Shown: positions 18,226-27,945, counted from the first letter of the stretch. The stretch is DNA of 64,000 bases from Halovenus sp. (GCA_003551945.1 PUNZ01000173.1:1-64000); one strand, 5' to 3'. Translations and numbers: made by a program. Notes: generated by a model not told the origin, from the sequence alone.

Positions 18226-18571
18226 AATGGCAATAGTATGTTAATGCCACATAAGGATATTTTAATTTATTAATATAATTCAAATTGGTACGTCGTATAT
18301 TTTGACGAACAGCCAATTAAAGCCCGTAAATAGATGTGTTTGTTCATTCGTAAGACCCCAATATAAACATACCGATGCTAGTGAACCACACTTGTGAACG
18401 GTGCAGGAAAACCCATATGAAAACATTCATAATGGATGTTAGTTTATATTCTTCCATTGTACTTTTTGAAAAGATAATTTGTCGATGGCGACTGGGTTAC
18501 TGAGCGCATTCTTGCGCGGCCATAGCAAGAAATGACCGATAGACACTTTCTCTCTTCGCCCATTCCACTGA
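18226..18571. other. AT-rich intergenic region between gltB and hydrolase
   Basis: About 350 nt without a convincing gene, in the divergent space between gltB and the hydrolase. It is clearly AT-richer than its surroundings (for example TATTTTAATTTATTAATATA near 18257). A near-perfect 19-nt inverted repeat (AACATTCAT-A-ATGGATGTT, one G-T mismatch) lies at 18422-18440, next to a TATA-like TTTATATT (18443-18450). The latter is over 120 nt from the hydrolase ATG, so a long leader or a short unannotated transcript is possible. A 16-codon ATG frame at 18485 is too weak to call. Confidence 0.45.
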
Positions 18572-19297
18572 ATGATGCAACATCGAACAGAGCTTTCAGT
18601 CGACGGAGATAAACTCGTGGCAATCCATCATGAAGCAGCCAGCGACCGGTGGATACTCTTTTCGCATGGCTTCCTGAGCGACAAGGAAGGAAGTTACGAG
18701 TATCGAGCACAACGTGCAGTTGAGCAAGGATTTAACGCTGTTCGATTTGACCACCGCGGCTGTGGGGAATCCGACCTCCCCTTTTCCGAGCAAACGCTGA
18801 GTACCAGATTAGCGGATATGCAGGCTGTGATGGATGCCTTTTCAGTCGATTCGTGTCTCCTGTTTGGCTCCAGCTTTGGCGGGAAAGTTGCACTACATAC
18901 CGCTGCTGTCGATGACCGTGTACAGGGCGTTGCTGCCCGAGCGCCAGTCACATACAATCGACTCTTTGAGAGGTATCATCCTGAAAGCAAGAGTCCTCAA
19001 CAGACCAGCGACCATGATGTGTCTCTTCCAGTAGACTTTTTTGAGGATTTTTCAAGGTATCCATTTGAACAGGTCCTCGATAACTGTACAGTGCCACTCT
19101 GTCTGTTTCACGGAACAGCGGATGAGACGGTCCCAGTTACCACGACCCTCGAAGCGATTGGGGCGCTTGAAGCAGATGTCACCTTTCACCAGTTTGCCGG
19201 GGAAGGCCATCGATTTTCGAGGGCGGCCGAAGGCCGCTTACAAAATCAGTTATTCGACTGGATCCACCGCGAGGTACGCGAAGTACAGACCAAATAA
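18572..19297 (+). CDS. Alpha/beta hydrolase (serine hydrolase family)
   Basis: 241 aa with a complete triad pattern: nucleophile elbow FGSSFGGKVAL (Ser about 94), acid in HGTADETVP (Asp about 193) and His in GEGHRF (about 218). The oxyanion region FSHGFLSDKEG and FDHRGCGESD match cytosolic esterase/acyl-peptidase-like hydrolases of about 240 residues. Substrate unknown. Two ATG codons sit in tandem at 18572/18575. It stands alone and converges with the alkyltransferase-like gene (18 nt). Confidence 0.9.
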   Translation: MMQHRTELSVDGDKLVAIHHEAASDRWILFSHGFLSDKEGSYEYRAQRAVEQGFNAVRFDHRGCGESDLPFSEQTLSTRLADMQAVMDAFSVDSCLLFGSSFGGKVALHTAAVDDRVQGVAARAPVTYNRLFERYHPESKSPQQTSDHDVSLPVDFFEDFSRYPFEQVLDNCTVPLCLFHGTADETVPVTTTLEAIGALEADVTFHQFAGEGHRFSRAAEGRLQNQLFDWIHREVREVQTK

Positions 19298-19315
19298 CGA
19301 CAACGTGAACTCAGG

Positions 19316-19774
19316 TCAGATCCCTTCGACCGACCGGACTGCCGTTTCAACCCCTGGCGGTAACGCTGATGGGCCATCGGAAACACGATGTGTTGGAATC
19401 AGAACTGGGAGCGGGTTCCCGACCAACGCGTTTTGAACCGTTGGTAGGTGTTCGTCCGGGTCATGATCACCAGGCGTCATGCGGAGCAGTTGTGCCATCG
19501 AAACGGTCTCACCATAGGGCACAGTCCGCAACGTCTCCAGAATCTCTCGCTGTGGGGTCGGAACGGTAAGCGCCACGACCACATCCGAAAAGTCATCTTG
19601 TTCACCTGAAAAGAAAGCGACAATTCTTTCGAGTAACTCGTGGTCTGTCTGTGCATCCGCATCGAGTTGTGTCGGAAAACTCAGCGATAGAACCCGACCC
19701 TGTGCAATACCGAGTTGCACCGTTCGGTCAAGACCAGGGAGTTCACAGCCGTAAATACCAGTGGCGTCGGTCAT
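19316..19774 (-). CDS. MGMT-fold alkyltransferase-like protein without catalytic Cys
   Basis: 152 aa. The C-terminal DNA-binding domain is that of O6-methylguanine-DNA methyltransferase: [26 protein letters not shown], then [17 protein letters not shown]. The active-site motif PCHRV reads PTHRV, so the alkyl-accepting Cys (position about 128) is Thr. The usual RAVGNA block, which carries the Arg finger, reads PTVQNA. It therefore cannot act as a suicide methyltransferase. By analogy with ATL proteins it may flag alkylated bases for other repair. The coding strand was checked: the codon is ACA. It is divergent from pelota. Confidence 0.82.
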   Translation of the reverse strand: MTDATGIYGCELPGLDRTVQLGIAQGRVLSLSFPTQLDADAQTDHELLERIVAFFSGEQDDFSDVVVALTVPTPQREILETLRTVPYGETVSMAQLLRMTPGDHDPDEHLPTVQNALVGNPLPVLIPTHRVSDGPSALPPGVETAVRSVEGI

Positions 19775-19868
19775 ACCATCATCACCGTGTGCTAGCCGGT
19801 TGAAGTTGTTGGACAGGACTACGGAGAGATATCAGCACGCACTTACCGGAGAACGACCAACTCGGAGT

Positions 19869-20936
19869 ATGCGAATCGCCGACCGGAGACAGGTCGAAGG
19901 TGGACAGGAACGGCTCACACTCGTTCCTGAGAGTCTTGATGACCTGTGGCATCTCTCACATATCATCATGCCCGGTGACAACGTCGCCGGCGATACCACT
20001 CGCCGGATACAGCGTGCTGAAGAGACACTCCGCGATACCGGTGGCGAACGGGAACACATCTGGGTAGAGATAGGTGTCGATGATGTCGAATTCGCCCAAT
20101 TTGCTAACCGTTTGCGTGTCAGCGGGGTCATCGAAGATTGTTCGCGCGAAGACCAACTTGGCCAACATCACACCCTGAATATCGAAGAGCACACCGAATT
20201 CGAACTCGAAAAGCGTCTCACACCGGACCAAAGCGAGCGACTGGAAAATGCTGTCGAAGCGACCGAAAATCCGGACGTTGCGGTTGCAACCGTCGAAGAA
20301 GGGCTCGCCCACGTCCATACAATTGCCCAATACGGCACGGAGGAACGCGCGACAATCAGCGGACCGACTGGAAAAGGAGAGTACGCACGACCCAGAAACG
20401 AACTGTTTGACGAGCTGGGAACCGTGCTTTCACGGCTGGATGTCGCGGCTATCATTCTCGCGGGTCCAGGATTTACAAAAAACGACGCATTGTCGTATCT
20501 CGAGGAGAAGTACCCTGACGTCGCATCACAAGTAACGACAGTCGATACGAGTAGCGTCGGCGATAGAGGAGTTCACGAAGTGCTGAAACGCGGGGCAGTA
20601 GAGGAGGTCCAAAAAGAAACCCGAATCGCCGACGAGTCAGCGCTTATTGATGAATTGATGGAGCGGTTACGGGACGGGCATACCGTCGCATATGGACCAG
20701 AACAGGTCCAAAAGGCGGCCGAGTATGGGGCCATTGAACAACTCCTTATCCTTGATGACAAGCTTCGAACCGAACGGACCAGCGAAGGCGAGTGGGATAT
20801 CGACGTCGACGATGTCGTTGAGACGACGACGCAGAAAGGCGGCGAGATTACTGTCTTTTCGAGCGAATTTGACCCGGGACAGCAACTCGCTAACGTTGGC
20901 GGGATTGCTGCGTTACTTCGGTACAGACTGGAGTGA
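19869..20936 (+). CDS. pelA: mRNA surveillance protein Pelota
   Basis: 355 aa from [18 protein letters not shown]; the ORF track adds 36 unlikely residues. Archaeal Pelota (Dom34) enters the A site of stalled ribosomes with aEF1A and ABCE1 and promotes subunit splitting. The N-terminal Sm-like domain includes [16 protein letters not shown] and PGDNV. The central eRF1-like domain 2 starts near [16 protein letters not shown] and lacks the GGQ motif, as expected. Domain 3 includes [24 protein letters not shown]. The size is normal. It is followed by a histidine kinase on the same strand, about 93 nt downstream. Confidence 0.95.
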   Translation: MRIADRRQVEGGQERLTLVPESLDDLWHLSHIIMPGDNVAGDTTRRIQRAEETLRDTGGEREHIWVEIGVDDVEFAQFANRLRVSGVIEDCSREDQLGQHHTLNIEEHTEFELEKRLTPDQSERLENAVEATENPDVAVATVEEGLAHVHTIAQYGTEERATISGPTGKGEYARPRNELFDELGTVLSRLDVAAIILAGPGFTKNDALSYLEEKYPDVASQVTTVDTSSVGDRGVHEVLKRGAVEEVQKETRIADESALIDELMERLRDGHTVAYGPEQVQKAAEYGAIEQLLILDDKLRTERTSEGEWDIDVDDVVETTTQKGGEITVFSSEFDPGQQLANVGGIAALLRYRLE

Positions 20937-21029
20937 ATAGTTATCAAAATGATGTTTTGAGTGGGATTTGTCGAAACGATTTTTTACGCTCGCTTCGAGC
21001 GACCCGTAGAGATAAAAACGGGCCACTAC

Positions 21030-22271
21030 ATGTCAGATGACAAATTATTACACGAGGGGGATGCACAGGAACGGACTATCAAAACGGCTGGACAAATTGT
21101 CAAATACAGCCGTGAGATTTATCACCTCGAATCCGTCGAGGAGGTCGCCAACCTCACGTTAGAAGCAACGCCACACTTCATTGACGGGCACCCAACACCA
21201 ACGCTCTTTGAGATACGCGATGGGGCGGTACGAATGCTTGCCAGTATGGCCGTTGACGCGGACAATGAAGAGGGGACTGATTCGCTCGCTAACACCGCGT
21301 ACGAAACACAATCGGTTGTTGTCTGTGCCGGCCCGGGGACGGAATTTGCGTATCAAAGCGAAGACCTGCAGTTCGTTTCACCAAGCGAGTATGAGAGAGA
21401 CACAGATGGAACCGTCACTGTTGCAGCCCCAACAGTGTACACTGATGACGCCGGGGACTCTGGTGCGGTATTACTTGTCCGATGGCGCTCGCTTCCAACC
21501 GTTGAGATGTATCACGTCAAGCCAGTTGATTACCTTGCAGAGCACGTGGCGACCGCGATCGTCAACATCCGCTCGCGTGAACGACTTGAGCGCGCCAGAA
21601 ACGACCTGGCCAGACGGAAGGAGATGCTCGAAGTGTATGATACATTGCTCCGTCACGACATCGGCAACGACCTGCAGGTAATAAACGGATTTACTGAGGT
21701 TGCTCTGGCAGAGATGGATACCGAATCCCCCGCATATGAGCACATTGAAAGAGTGTACCGTACAGGCCAAGATGCAGCAGCCCTCATCAACGCAGTTGGA
21801 GAGACAATCAAAACACTCCAAGAAGAAGATGAACCAGAGAGACAATCCCTGAGTGCAATTCTCACCGCATCCGTCGAGAATGTCCGCATGAAATTTGACT
21901 CGCTAGAAGTCAAGTACCAGCCATCGGCGTTCGCTTATGATGTGTATGCCGGCGACCTTGCTGAATCTGTCTTTACCAATATTCTCTCGAATGCGGCAGT
22001 TCACAACGACGATGAAGTGACCGTCTGGCTCTCCGCTGAAGACAGTAAATACGGCCACGTCACGGTAACCATCGAAGATGACGGATGTGGGGTTAATGAC
22101 GGACTAGATGAGACACTCTTTCAGATGGGAAAAAAAGGACCGCACAGCGACGGAACAGGGCTTGGTCTTGGGTTAGCACGGACCCTTATTACCGCCTATG
22201 GCGGGTCGATTGAACTCACAGACAGTCAGTATGGTGGCGCTGCGTTCGAAATTACCCTCAAGACAGCGTGA
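21030..22271 (+). CDS. Soluble GAF-like sensor histidine kinase
   Basis: 413 aa from MSDDKLLHEGD; upstream in-frame codons to 20961 look non-coding. No membrane segment. Residues about 20-185 look like a GAF sensor domain (YHLESVEEVANLTLEATPHF to PVDYLAEHVATAIVNI). A short coiled coil (RERLERARNDLARRKEMLE) leads to the H-box LLRHDIGNDLQVINGF with His about 209. The HATPase domain has NILSNAAVHND, EDDGCGV and DGTGLGLGLARTL. It is a cytoplasmic kinase whose ligand is unknown; no receiver protein is nearby. Confidence 0.88.
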   Translation: MSDDKLLHEGDAQERTIKTAGQIVKYSREIYHLESVEEVANLTLEATPHFIDGHPTPTLFEIRDGAVRMLASMAVDADNEEGTDSLANTAYETQSVVVCAGPGTEFAYQSEDLQFVSPSEYERDTDGTVTVAAPTVYTDDAGDSGAVLLVRWRSLPTVEMYHVKPVDYLAEHVATAIVNIRSRERLERARNDLARRKEMLEVYDTLLRHDIGNDLQVINGFTEVALAEMDTESPAYEHIERVYRTGQDAAALINAVGETIKTLQEEDEPERQSLSAILTASVENVRMKFDSLEVKYQPSAFAYDVYAGDLAESVFTNILSNAAVHNDDEVTVWLSAEDSKYGHVTVTIEDDGCGVNDGLDETLFQMGKKGPHSDGTGLGLGLARTLITAYGGSIELTDSQYGGAAFEITLKTA

Positions 22272-22278
22272 AAACCGC

Positions 22279-23034
22279 TTACAGAGAGATGGTTTGTCCA
22301 TCTGCCGCAATCGAAACCTCACCGTCGTAGTGAGTGGAGAGCGAGCTAAGCATCTCCTCGTGTCTCCCCTCCGTATGTGGATAGAGATGAGTCAAGTAGA
22401 GGTCGCCGATAGTCGCATCTGTTTGTGCAAGGACCCTTCCAAGTTGGGATGGGGTCGGATGATTTGAGACATCAAGCGAATCGGGGAACGAACAGTCATG
22501 AACGAGTATGGACGCTCCATCAGCGAACGTAATGAGTTCCTCGAACGCTTCGGTATCTCCAGAGAAGACCAGAGAGTTCTCGCTCGAGGGGTGGGTAATC
22601 CGGTAGGCAAGACACGGCATCGAGTGCCGAGTAAGATGTGTCTGTATGCTAAATCCATCGAGCTCATACTCGTCCATGGGTTCAAATTCGTAAAATGTGA
22701 ACGTGATTCGGTCCTGCATGTACTCGTGGACAGCAAGTAACTCTCTGACGAGTTGCTCGGTTCCGTCAGGGCCAGCAATAGTCAACTCAGTTTCTCCAGC
22801 GAGCCATCGAGCTTTGAGGAGGACTAGTAGGTCAGAAACATGGTCAAGATGATGATGTGTCAAAAGGAGCGTGTCAACTCCCTCGTAGCCACTGTCGGTT
22901 CTGGCAAGCCCATGAAGCACACCGCTTCCGCAATCGATAAGAAGCGTCTCTTCTCCTGCTTCGAGCAAGAGACCAGTTTGAAATCGGGTTCCCGTTGGCA
23001 TTGCACTTCCCGTCCCAATAAACGTGAGTTCCAT
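22279..23034 (-). CDS. Metallo-beta-lactamase fold hydrolase (RNase Z-like)
   Basis: 251 aa. The HxHxDH-type metal motif appears as LTHHHLDHVSD (about 58-68); other ligands are likely in LTRHSMPC, VFSGDTEAF and THLYPHTEG. The start MELTFIGTGSAMPTG is shared by RNase Z and related phosphodiesterases. There is no long exosite arm of tRNase Z, so tRNA 3' processing is only one option; a cyclic-nucleotide or other phosphodiesterase is equally possible. It converges on the histidine kinase (7 nt) and is divergent from the antiporter. Confidence 0.85.
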   Translation of the reverse strand: MELTFIGTGSAMPTGTRFQTGLLLEAGEETLLIDCGSGVLHGLARTDSGYEGVDTLLLTHHHLDHVSDLLVLLKARWLAGETELTIAGPDGTEQLVRELLAVHEYMQDRITFTFYEFEPMDEYELDGFSIQTHLTRHSMPCLAYRITHPSSENSLVFSGDTEAFEELITFADGASILVHDCSFPDSLDVSNHPTPSQLGRVLAQTDATIGDLYLTHLYPHTEGRHEEMLSSLSTHYDGEVSIAADGQTISL

Positions 23035-23166
23035 GCCTACTTACAAACAGGCAGGAAAGTTAGGTGTTAACCCCAACCACCAGAACTGGTGCTGCTCACC
23101 TTCGGTAGTTTTAATTATCTGAGCGTCGGCAATCTGAGTACACATATCGTGCTTTTACAGACAGTT

Positions 23167-25272
23167 ATGTCCGATTTAATATCTAATTTTGGTGTCGGAT
23201 TCGAGTTGGAGCCGTTGAACTTCCTGTATGAATCACCAGGCTGGCCGGTTGAGGAGCCCGTGCTCATTTTCACCCTTGCACTGTTGGCATTCCTCGTTGG
23301 GCCGTTGGTAATAGAGCGATTGGGCCAGCCGGGGATTGTGGGGATTGTTCTTCTCGGTGCAGCGCTGGGCCCCGGTGGATTAAACCTTCTTGAGGAGTCG
23401 GAGACAATCGTCCTCCTTGGAAACGTCGGCCTGGTCTATCTCCTCTTTACTGTCGGATTGGAGATGGATTTGCGTGGGTTCAAACAAGACCCGGACAGCG
23501 CCGCAATATTCGGGTTGACAAGTTTTTTCGTTCCGTTTACTCTCGGGACTGGCGCTGGTGTTGTCCTGTTGGACCTTGATATCTGGGCAGCGCTGTTGTT
23601 GGCTGCAGTGTTTGCCTCGCACACGCTGCTTGCATATCCGATTGCGAACAAATATGGTGTGACGAAAAACCGGGCGGTGACGGCAGTGTTTGGCGGGATT
23701 CTCTTTACCGATACACTTGCGTTAATTATTCTCGCGCTGGTTGTCGGTGGCCATGATGGGGGGCTGACGCCGATACTGTTGCTGGATATTGCCCTGTCGT
23801 TGGTCATTCTTTTCGGTGCAACCTGGTTCGTTGTTGGCAGAACAGCACGGTGGTTTTTCCAAAACTTTAGCGAGGAGAGTTACTTTGAGTTCCTTTTCGT
23901 CGCGGTGGTTTTCTTCGCCGCTGCGTCCCTTGCAGAGTTACTTGATATCGCAGCCATTCTCGGGGCGTTCGTTGCGGGGATCGCGCTCAATCGGTTGATT
24001 CCACCGGGTGGAACGCTGATGACCCGTATCGAGTTTGTCGGAAATGCCCTCTTCATCCCGTTTTTCCTCCTCTGGGTCGGAATCTTGGTCGACCCAGCAG
24101 TGATTCTGGACGGTCCACGGACGCTCCAAGTGGCCGGTGTCATCATCGTCGTCATGTTCATCGGTAAATGGCTCGCCGCACAGGCAGTTGGAACCGTTAA
24201 AGGATACGATGGAAATGAGCGCAGCGTGATATTTGGCCTCTCAACTGGACAGGCCGCTGCTGCACTTGCAGTGACGATTATCGGCGTCGAGGAAGGGCTC
24301 TTTTCCGAAGCGGTCCTCAACGCTGTCGTCCTCCTGTTGTTAGTAACGGCAATCATCAGTCCATGGCTGACCCGTCGTGCAAGCAACAAGTTGGCACTGG
24401 CTCGGGAAGCGACGGAAGATGATGGTGAGGTAACAGACCCCAGAATTCTGTTGCCACTCTCTCATCACGCAGAACAACAGCGACGGTTGCTTGAGTTCTC
24501 TTTTGTGCTCAAATCGGAGACGAAAGAACAACCGGTGAATGTACTAACCGTTATCAGCCCATCAGGTGGCGAAGAGGAGACCGAACAACGTGTTGCAGAG
24601 ACGCGTGAATCGATGGGTGACCTTGTCGAGATTGGTAACGAAGCGGATGTACAGCTTGAAACGGAGACCCGCGTGAACCATAATCCGGCATCAGGAATCG
24701 TCCGTGGCTCGGTGGAGGTCCAAGCTGACATGATTCTGATGGGCTGGGACGCCAAACAGTCGCTGACCCACCGAATGTTCGGGAGCGTTATCGACAGAGT
24801 GCTCGAACGCACGCGGGTGCCGGTGTTGATCGCCCGGCTTGGCCACCCGATTAATACGACCGAACGGATGTTTGTGGTTGTCCCTCACGGGGTCGATACG
24901 CAGGAAGGCTTTTTCGAGGGAGTTCATTTCGTAAAAAAGATTGCAGACCGAGTGAACGCTGAGCTGGAGGTGTTGCTCATTGGCAGTAGCGAAGACCAGT
25001 ATAACCGGCTGTTTGAACTCGTTGAGCCCGAACTTGAGGCGACGTTCACAGAACTTGAGTCATGGAACAAACTACTCCCATACCTCGAAGACACATCCAA
25101 CGAGAATGACCTAGTCACCGTCCTCTCACCACGACAGGGACGTGTTGGGTGGCACGAACGGCTTCGGACCCTTCCGGTTGATTTGGAAGGTTTGCCACCA
25201 GCATCGTTTGTCGTCGTGACGCTCCGCGAAGACGATCCAGAGTACGACCGGAAGTTCCTCCAATACGGCTAA
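23167..25272 (+). CDS. Cation:proton antiporter (CPA2) with C-terminal UspA-like domains
   Basis: 701 aa from MSDLISNFGVGFELEP; the ORF track adds 26 residues. Residues about 20-410 form about 12 membrane segments of the Kef/NapA-type monovalent cation:H+ exchanger: IERLGQPGIVGIVLLGAALG, LLFTVGLEMDL and ELLDIAAILGAFVAGIALNR. From about 425 the protein is soluble with two universal-stress-protein-like modules; the first contains ADMILMGWDAKQ, FGSVIDRVLERTRVPVLIARL. Fusion to Usp domains suggests nucleotide or stress gating of Na+ or K+ efflux, important in hypersaline cells. A TATA-like TTTTAATTAT lies near 23110. Confidence 0.9.
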   Translation: MSDLISNFGVGFELEPLNFLYESPGWPVEEPVLIFTLALLAFLVGPLVIERLGQPGIVGIVLLGAALGPGGLNLLEESETIVLLGNVGLVYLLFTVGLEMDLRGFKQDPDSAAIFGLTSFFVPFTLGTGAGVVLLDLDIWAALLLAAVFASHTLLAYPIANKYGVTKNRAVTAVFGGILFTDTLALIILALVVGGHDGGLTPILLLDIALSLVILFGATWFVVGRTARWFFQNFSEESYFEFLFVAVVFFAAASLAELLDIAAILGAFVAGIALNRLIPPGGTLMTRIEFVGNALFIPFFLLWVGILVDPAVILDGPRTLQVAGVIIVVMFIGKWLAAQAVGTVKGYDGNERSVIFGLSTGQAAAALAVTIIGVEEGLFSEAVLNAVVLLLLVTAIISPWLTRRASNKLALAREATEDDGEVTDPRILLPLSHHAEQQRRLLEFSFVLKSETKEQPVNVLTVISPSGGEEETEQRVAETRESMGDLVEIGNEADVQLETETRVNHNPASGIVRGSVEVQADMILMGWDAKQSLTHRMFGSVIDRVLERTRVPVLIARLGHPINTTERMFVVVPHGVDTQEGFFEGVHFVKKIADRVNAELEVLLIGSSEDQYNRLFELVEPELEATFTELESWNKLLPYLEDTSNENDLVTVLSPRQGRVGWHERLRTLPVDLEGLPPASFVVVTLREDDPEYDRKFLQYG

Positions 25273-25320
25273 CGGAAATTCTTCTAATACGGCTTATAGC
25301 TACGATCGGCGGCGCAAGCA

Positions 25321-27000
25321 TCACGTGTCTGCTTCCCACTGATTGCGGAGTTCTTTTCGCTGTATTTTACCGGTTGAAGTCTGTGGCAGCGACTCCACGA
25401 CATGGATTGCGGCTGGATACTCATATTGCGCCAGACGCTCTCGCACGCGCTCTTGAATTTCTCTTCGGAGCGTATCATGGTCGGTTGTTTCCTCCTTAGT
25501 CAAAACGACATACGCGTGGATTTCCTCGCCAACGGTTTCATCAGGAACACCGATAACGCCAGCCTGTTCGACCTGTGGGTGAGAGAGAATCGTCTGTTCA
25601 ATCTCCGTTGGCCCGACCCGGTACCCTTTTGAGAGGATGATATCGTCTTTCCGGGAGACGAACCAGAGAGAGCCGTCCTCGTCCTGTTTCGCCAGGTCAC
25701 CGGTGAGATACCATCCGTCTGCGGTCTGTTTCTCCGCCGTCGCCCCTGGGTTGTTCCAGTATTCGGTAAAAAAGACGCGCTCATCAGCCGGCTTGACTGC
25801 AATCTCACCGATAGTGTCTGTCTGCAGCGGTTCGTGCGTCTCGGGGTCTACAACCGCCACCTCGTATCCTGGAAGGGGTTTTCCCATGCTCCCTGCTTGT
25901 GCCTCAAACCACCGAGCACAGTTACCAACACAGAGATTCAACTCTGTCTGGCCGTAAAATTCGTTGAGCGAGACGTTTTCGAACGCCTCATCCACCCAGT
26001 CCATAATTTCTGGCGTCAGCGGCTCTCCAGCGGCAGCGAGCGTCTGTAACGACAGGTCGTAGATTTCTTCGGGCTCAGAAATACTCATCAACAGTCGAAG
26101 GGCAGTTGGGGGCATGAATGCGTGTGTAACCGCCTGCTCTGAAAGATGGGAAAAAACCTGCGTCGGGTCGAACGCATCCCGAGGCCACCCAACGACCGTC
26201 GCACCATAATGCCAACCAGCAAACAGCGTCCCACCAAGTGCTGCGCCCCATGCCCAATCTGCAGGCGTCCACAGCGTTCCCGCTGTGAGGGACTGGTCAA
26301 AGTAATTGAAAGCCGCCGCTGCCCGCCCCAGCCACAGGGCATGACTGTGTAAAACTCCTTTCGGCGGGCCGGTGCTCCCGCTCGTGTACATAATCGCAGA
26401 TGGCGTCTCTGGTGTGGAATCGTATACTTCTGTGTGCGAGGATTGGTCTGCAAGGAGGGTCTCAAATCCGATGATTTCTTCGCTTGATTTGTCACCGACC
26501 TCGATGACATGTTCTAAGCGCTCGCAGTGTCCTCGAATTTCCTGAATGGTCTCGCTCACAGCTGGGTCAACGACGACTGCCCGCGCACCGCTATCGGCAA
26601 GGCGATACTGTAACGCATCCGAACCAAACAGCACTGTCAGCGGAACTGAGACCGCCCCAAGTTTCCAGTTGGCGAGATGCGTGAGTGGATTCGCCGGTTT
26701 TTGTGGGACGACGACACCGACACGGTCACCGGCTTCAATACCCAGTTCACGGAACCCATTAGCAAGTTTGCTGGAAAGAGTATCCAACTCCCGGAACGTG
26801 TAGCTTCGCTCGACTGATGGTGCGCTTGAAGATTTTGTGTTTGTTTCTGTAGACGTGCAGTATCTCAGCGCCTCACGGTCTGGGTCCGAGTGCTTTTGCA
26901 CAAAATCCACAGCAGGGTTGTAACTATCTGGGAGGGTCCAAGAAAATGAGTTTTGGGCGGTTTCGTAGGTGTCGTACGGTTCCATCACTCGCCATGACAT
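25321..27000 (-). CDS. Acyl-CoA synthetase (AMP-forming, medium-chain type)
   Basis: 559 aa member of the ANL superfamily that would activate a carboxylic acid to acyl-AMP and then acyl-CoA. The P-loop motif MYTSGSTGPPKGV is near residue 205. EFYGQTELN is the adenine-binding A5 block, WYLTGDLA the A7 block and DDIILSKGYRVGPTEIE the hinge. The C-terminal lysine motif is TSTGKIQRKELR. The length and pattern resemble medium-chain acyl-CoA or acetyl-CoA-like ligases of haloarchaea. The substrate cannot be read from sequence. The start at 27000 (MSWRV) or the Met at 26985 are both possible. It converges with the antiporter. Confidence 0.92.
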   Translation of the reverse strand: MSWRVMEPYDTYETAQNSFSWTLPDSYNPAVDFVQKHSDPDREALRYCTSTETNTKSSSAPSVERSYTFRELDTLSSKLANGFRELGIEAGDRVGVVVPQKPANPLTHLANWKLGAVSVPLTVLFGSDALQYRLADSGARAVVVDPAVSETIQEIRGHCERLEHVIEVGDKSSEEIIGFETLLADQSSHTEVYDSTPETPSAIMYTSGSTGPPKGVLHSHALWLGRAAAAFNYFDQSLTAGTLWTPADWAWGAALGGTLFAGWHYGATVVGWPRDAFDPTQVFSHLSEQAVTHAFMPPTALRLLMSISEPEEIYDLSLQTLAAAGEPLTPEIMDWVDEAFENVSLNEFYGQTELNLCVGNCARWFEAQAGSMGKPLPGYEVAVVDPETHEPLQTDTIGEIAVKPADERVFFTEYWNNPGATAEKQTADGWYLTGDLAKQDEDGSLWFVSRKDDIILSKGYRVGPTEIEQTILSHPQVEQAGVIGVPDETVGEEIHAYVVLTKEETTDHDTLRREIQERVRERLAQYEYPAAIHVVESLPQTSTGKIQRKELRNQWEADT

Positions 27001-27059
27001 ACCGTTGTTTCGGAGAACGGTGATTTATCGCCATTGGTTATGATGGGCAAAAGAGCAGT

Positions 27060-27203
27060 TCAGTTGTATAACTCTACAGTATAATCCGACTGGAGCCATG
27101 CATCGGGTTGCTCTCTATCATACAGAAGCACATCCTCGCTTCCAAGGGTTATCGTTGCATACCGTGATTCTGAATCGTCTAGTGTCTCCATCTGTTCGCT
27201 CAT
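27060..27203 (-). CDS. Small conserved-looking haloarchaeal protein (47 aa), missed by the ORF track
   Basis: Reverse-strand frame of 47 codons plus TGA. The N-terminus is MSEQMETLDDSES; the core reads YATITLGSEDVLLYDREQPD and the end AWLQSDYTVELYN. The YDRE-xx-AWLQSD block is one I associate with a widespread family of tiny haloarchaeal proteins (DUF7331-like; the number is from memory). It is acidic and has no membrane segment or Cys. It lies alone between the acyl-CoA ligase and the CadD-like gene, in a gap that would otherwise be over 300 nt of empty sequence. A TATA-like GTTATACAC lies about 40 nt upstream of its start. Confidence 0.68.
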   Translation of the reverse strand: MSEQMETLDDSESRYATITLGSEDVLLYDREQPDAWLQSDYTVELYN

Positions 27204-27328
27204 GGTTTCGGTTTCGCGTATGGGTGAGTATGACATGCAAGTGTATAACGATTCCCCTCAAACCAGCTGACGGGACACCGGCTAGGCAAATCAAATGAAT
27301 TTTCACTGTTGCACTAAACTGTTCAGTT

Positions 27329-27907
27329 GTGCTCTCGGTACTCACGGTTGCCGCAGGAATTTTTTTGCTGACACATCTTGACACGGTGCTCGTATTACTT
27401 GCATTTGGCACAGCACCGGGGTATGAACCACCGGAAATCATCATTGGACACTTTCTCAGTACTGGGTTTGGTCTCGGTGTCTCAATTACCGGTGCCGTGC
27501 TTGCGACGGAGCTGCTCCACGATTATGCGTTTTTGCTTGGATTACTACCCCTCGTGCTCGGGATACGTGGGCTGTACAACCGGCGTGAGGCAAGCCAGCC
27601 GCTCAAAATCGCCGAACACATGTCACGCCGTCACCGGATTGGGAACGTGACCTTTGCCGGGGTTGGACTTAACGGAGAGAATATCGCGGTTTTTGTCCCC
27701 TTCTTTGCCGGACTGACACTTCTTGAGCTCACTGCAGTGTCTGTTCTATACATTATTGGTGCTGGCCTCGTGGTCGCTGTGGCATTGCTTATTTCACTTC
27801 GAGCGGCAGCGGTTGCTATCCCGGAATGGGTTGAAACAGTCCTTGTTCCCGTTGTGCTGATTCTCGTTGGTCTCTACGTCTTTGGGGCTGGGTGGGTTGC
27901 GGCGTAG
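27329..27907 (+). CDS. CadD-like cadmium resistance transporter family membrane protein
   Basis: 192 aa from a GTG codon. Five or six hydrophobic segments are visible (LSVLTVAAGIFLLTHLDTVLVL, GLGVSITGAVLATELL, FLLGLLPLVLGIRGLY, VGLNGENIAVFVPFFAGLT, VLYIIGAGLVVAVALL, VETVLVPVVLILVGLYVFG). The repeated 'GLxxGNENIAVFVPFF' style block and the early THLDTVLVL motif resemble the Cad (CadD) family, inner-membrane proteins linked to cadmium and related cation efflux. No metalloregulator is adjacent. The VOC gene follows 38 nt downstream and may share the transcript. Confidence 0.75.
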   Translation: MLSVLTVAAGIFLLTHLDTVLVLLAFGTAPGYEPPEIIIGHFLSTGFGLGVSITGAVLATELLHDYAFLLGLLPLVLGIRGLYNRREASQPLKIAEHMSRRHRIGNVTFAGVGLNGENIAVFVPFFAGLTLLELTAVSVLYIIGAGLVVAVALLISLRAAAVAIPEWVETVLVPVVLILVGLYVFGAGWVAA

Positions 27908-27945
27908 CAACTTCTTTTGTGCTGCGAGCGGACTGTACGGATACA

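Noticed and set aside
27118-27444. 108-aa reverse-strand frame across the CadD-like start
   Set aside because: No domain and overlaps both the CadD-like gene and the 47-aa gene in other frames.
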